Source of the DNA: Dehalococcoidales bacterium
Lineage (GTDB): Bacteria > Chloroflexota > Dehalococcoidia > E44-bin15
DNA: 7,447 nucleotides
Direction of reading: 5' to 3'
NCBI GenBank assembly: GCA_012974295.1
Contig: JAAXQM010000221.1
Coordinates: 1 to 7,447 of the forward strand
Notes under the pieces: model-generated
What the model was told of the DNA's origin: nothing
Seen by the model: only the letters and a program-made list of their open reading frames with translations
Database searches by the model: none
Translations under genes and position numbers: made by a program
Shown here: one piece after another, positions 5,663 to 7,447 of the stretch
Numbering within the stretch: the first letter of the stretch is position 1
How the letters are laid out: each line of letters starts with the position of its first letter

Positions 5663-7447
5663 CTAACTCTTGCCAGCGCTGACAATCCACCTTCTCCTGA
5701 CCGACCATATAAGGGCTGCAGCCAACAGGATTCCCATTGCTATCATGCCCCACTGTGATACGGTGGGTACAGGTGCAGTTGCAGATGGTGCAAGGACTAG
5801 GTCTCCCCATGTGGCCATATCACTGGCTGTAGCATCTTGCGGCCAAATATTATGCCTGAATCCCTGTGGTCTGGAAAAATCGAAAGGAATGCTCTCTGGC
5901 TCTATAGGTGATGCGAATCCGATGGTATCCCCTGGGGAAGCACCTAGCAGGCTTAAGGGGATCTGGAATTCATAAATCCTATGATTGATTGGTGAATTTG
6001 GACTGGTTCCGAAACCTACTACTCCCTCCAATCCAGCGTGAGCATCGAAATCGCAATGTCGGACCCAATAGGCGACTCCATCTGATTCTGGAACATTATG
6101 CCAGTTTAATCCATTTGCAGAAATGTGGAACAGGTCTTCGTGCCCTGCACTTATGACTTCATCATGGTTAGTATCAAACATAAGGAGGCAATGGTCATTC
6201 TCATCCTGGGTAAAGTCGCCATCTGACTCATCGGCGGCATCGACGCAGACATAGAGGAAGGCGTCGTCATTGCTGAAGTAGACATTGATGGGAATTGGAA
6301 ATCTACCAGACAGCTCAGGTCCTGTCCATTCCGCTTGGTCGAAAACACCATCAACGGTTGGTGCAGCACCAAATTCCCAGCTACCATATATAGGGGGAGG
6401 TGGAATATCAATCCCAATCCCACGTACCTCTCCATCAATAAAAAGGACTATTTCTGTCTTCCCATCACCATCCAGGTCATTATCCACTGGGCCACCCATA
6501 GGCCCAGTTGTTTGGTGATAGGCAAGTCTAATCGCCGGGTCCGATTCAGCCACCCATAGTTGAGTACCAGAATAACCCTGCTTCGCTATGATTTGATATA
6601 ACATTCCGAAAGCTGTCATAGAACTCTGAGTCACTAAGACATCTGTTTTTCCGTCACCATCGATGTCATCAACTCCCAGCCCCCATATATCTACATCCTC
6701 ACCTGTTATCGATTGTTGCCAGAAGTCCGTTCCACCACTGCCTCTCCTGGCGATAAACTCAATTGTCCTGTTGCTATCTGGACCTTCTCCAAGATGTACT
6801 AAAGCATCTTGATTGCCATCACCATCGAGGTCTTCAACCACAACCGCCCAAATTTCTGCCTGCTCAGAATGGATAACTTCAAGCCAGAAATAGTAGCCAT
6901 CGTATCCCCGATATGCCCGCATATAGACAGACTTCTCACTTATTAGACCGTAACTTAAACCAACTAGTACATCCGCAAGGCCATCACCATCCAAATCACC
7001 AACATCCTCTAGCCAGACTAGAGCATTGCTGCCAGTGTGTGAGACCGTCTGCCATAAATTTGTGCCGTCGCTTCCTGACTTCATTATCGCTTGAGCTGTC
7101 CTACTGTCTCCTACGTTATTTACGCTGGTTGTTAGAAGGAAATCCGGCTTGCTATCGCCATCCACATCTCCGACATTGTCTGCCCATACATTGGTACCAT
7201 TACCGGTCTTGGAATGCTGCCAGAAGTGGGTGCCATCGCTTCCCTTCACAGACATCCAATTGGCTGTTCTAGCGCTGTCAGGACCAACCTCGGTAAACAA
7301 GAAGACATCTGGTATGCTATCGTTATTCAAGTCGCCAACTTCCTCAACCTGAGTATAAGCATTGTTACCAGTGACTGACTCCTGCCAAAGATGGGTACCA
7401 TTGCTTCCTTTTATGGCTGTTATCGCATGCCATGTATTATTTAGTGG
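5663..7447 (-). CDS. Exported FG-GAP/VCBS-repeat protein with CBM9-like domain and IPTL-CTERM-like tail (5' end cut by window)
   Basis: The frame stays open to the last base, so the visible 594 residues are the C-terminal part and the N-terminus, including any signal peptide, is missing. Six calcium-loop motifs of the D-x-D-G-D-G-x-x-D type start at about residues 39, 94, 151, 206, 261 and 324, spaced 55-57 residues apart except the last step (63). Most units also carry G-S-x-G-T-x-x-W-Q, a tryptophan pattern as in outer-membrane or PQQ-type propeller blades. Together they suggest a beta-propeller with at least six blades. Residues about 359-554 resemble a CBM9/DOMON-like domain (APTVDGVFDQAEW, then INVYFSNDDAFLYVCVDA, then YEFQIPLSLLG). 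The end, VPTVSQWGMI, a hydrophobic helix and RRR (about 560-586), fits the IPTL-CTERM sorting signal recognised by exosortase-type proteases. Likely role: surface or secreted protein, perhaps binding glycans (inference). A methionine-like TTG start at 7330 is internal to a blade and is not the real start. Confidence 0.85.
   Translation of the reverse strand, partial: PLNNTWHAITAIKGSNGTHLWQESVTGNNAYTQVEEVGDLNNDSIPDVFLFTEVGPDSARTANWMSVKGSDGTHFWQHSKTGNGTNVWADNVGDVDGDSKPDFLLTTSVNNVGDSRTAQAIMKSGSDGTNLWQTVSHTGSNALVWLEDVGDLDGDGLADVLVGLSYGLISEKSVYMRAYRGYDGYYFWLEVIHSEQAEIWAVVVEDLDGDGNQDALVHLGEGPDSNRTIEFIARRGSGGTDFWQQSITGEDVDIWGLGVDDIDGDGKTDVLVTQSSMTAFGMLYQIIAKQGYSGTQLWVAESDPAIRLAYHQTTGPMGGPVDNDLDGDGKTEIVLFIDGEVRGIGIDIPPPPIYGSWEFGAAPTVDGVFDQAEWTGPELSGRFPIPINVYFSNDDAFLYVCVDAADESDGDFTQDENDHCLLMFDTNHDEVISAGHEDLFHISANGLNWHNVPESDGVAYWVRHCDFDAHAGLEGVVGFGTSPNSPINHRIYEFQIPLSLLGASPGDTIGFASPIEPESIPFDFSRPQGFRHNIWPQDATASDMATWGDLVLAPSATAPVPTVSQWGMIAMGILLAAALIWSVRRRWIVSAGKS

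Noticed and set aside
7328..7330. TTG start of the FG-GAP gene at 7330
   Set aside because: The frame remains open to the window end and the upstream residues continue the same repeat (GSNGTHLWQ, then VEEVGD just before the TTG), so the TTG codes an internal leucine in a blade.

Overview
The window is bacterial DNA that looks like an assembled metagenomic or draft contig. Bases 1-19 are exactly the Tn5/Nextera mosaic-end adapter, so genomic sequence starts at base 20 and the contig breaks there. Dense genes, strong AGGAGG ribosome sites, sigma70-type promoters with 17-base spacers and intrinsic terminators point to Bacteria. A C-terminal IPTL/exosortase-type sorting tail on the last gene suggests an envelope with an exosortase-like export system. 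A lineage such as uncultivated Chloroflexota (Dehalococcoidia) is possible, but this is a low-confidence guess and nothing in the window fixes the taxon.

Layout, left to right. (1) 174-1166 (+): NAD-dependent epimerase/dehydratase closely resembling HpnA, closed by an intrinsic terminator at 1228-1255. (2) 1452-2135 (+): multi-pass membrane protein of the DUF975/YciC/GPDPase-membrane-domain type, with its own near-consensus promoter at 1345-1373. (3) 2166-2204: hairpin terminator shared by the two converging units. (4) 2345-3421 (-): rsgA, a circularly permuted ribosome-assembly GTPase. It is clearly more AT-rich than its neighbours and lies between two near-identical 37-base direct repeats (2224-2260 and 3500-3536). 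(5) 3576-5300 (-): FAD-dependent oxidoreductase of the phytoene desaturase/CrtO type. A previously hidden 48-codon zinc-ribbon ORF (5273-5419, -) overlaps its start, and the pair is preceded by a good promoter (5465-5493). (6) 5663 to the right edge (-): a large surface or secreted protein cut by the window end. It has repeated FG-GAP/VCBS-type calcium loops about every 55 residues, then a CBM9/DOMON-like domain, then an IPTL-CTERM-like tail. Its terminator is at 5599-5624.

The genes look like separate transcription units and not one pathway. HpnA-like epimerase and phytoene-desaturase-like enzymes both touch isoprenoid/hopanoid chemistry in general, but no other hopanoid or carotenoid gene is present and the two lie in different units, so a joint role is not supported. 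The points most worth a second look are the repeat-bracketed AT-rich rsgA, the half-decayed zinc-ribbon ORF that overlaps and may be translated with the oxidoreductase, and the hybrid propeller-CBM9-sorting-tail protein. I did not find a convincing new defence, mobile or RNA system. No tRNA, rRNA, CRISPR array, transposase or integrase was seen.
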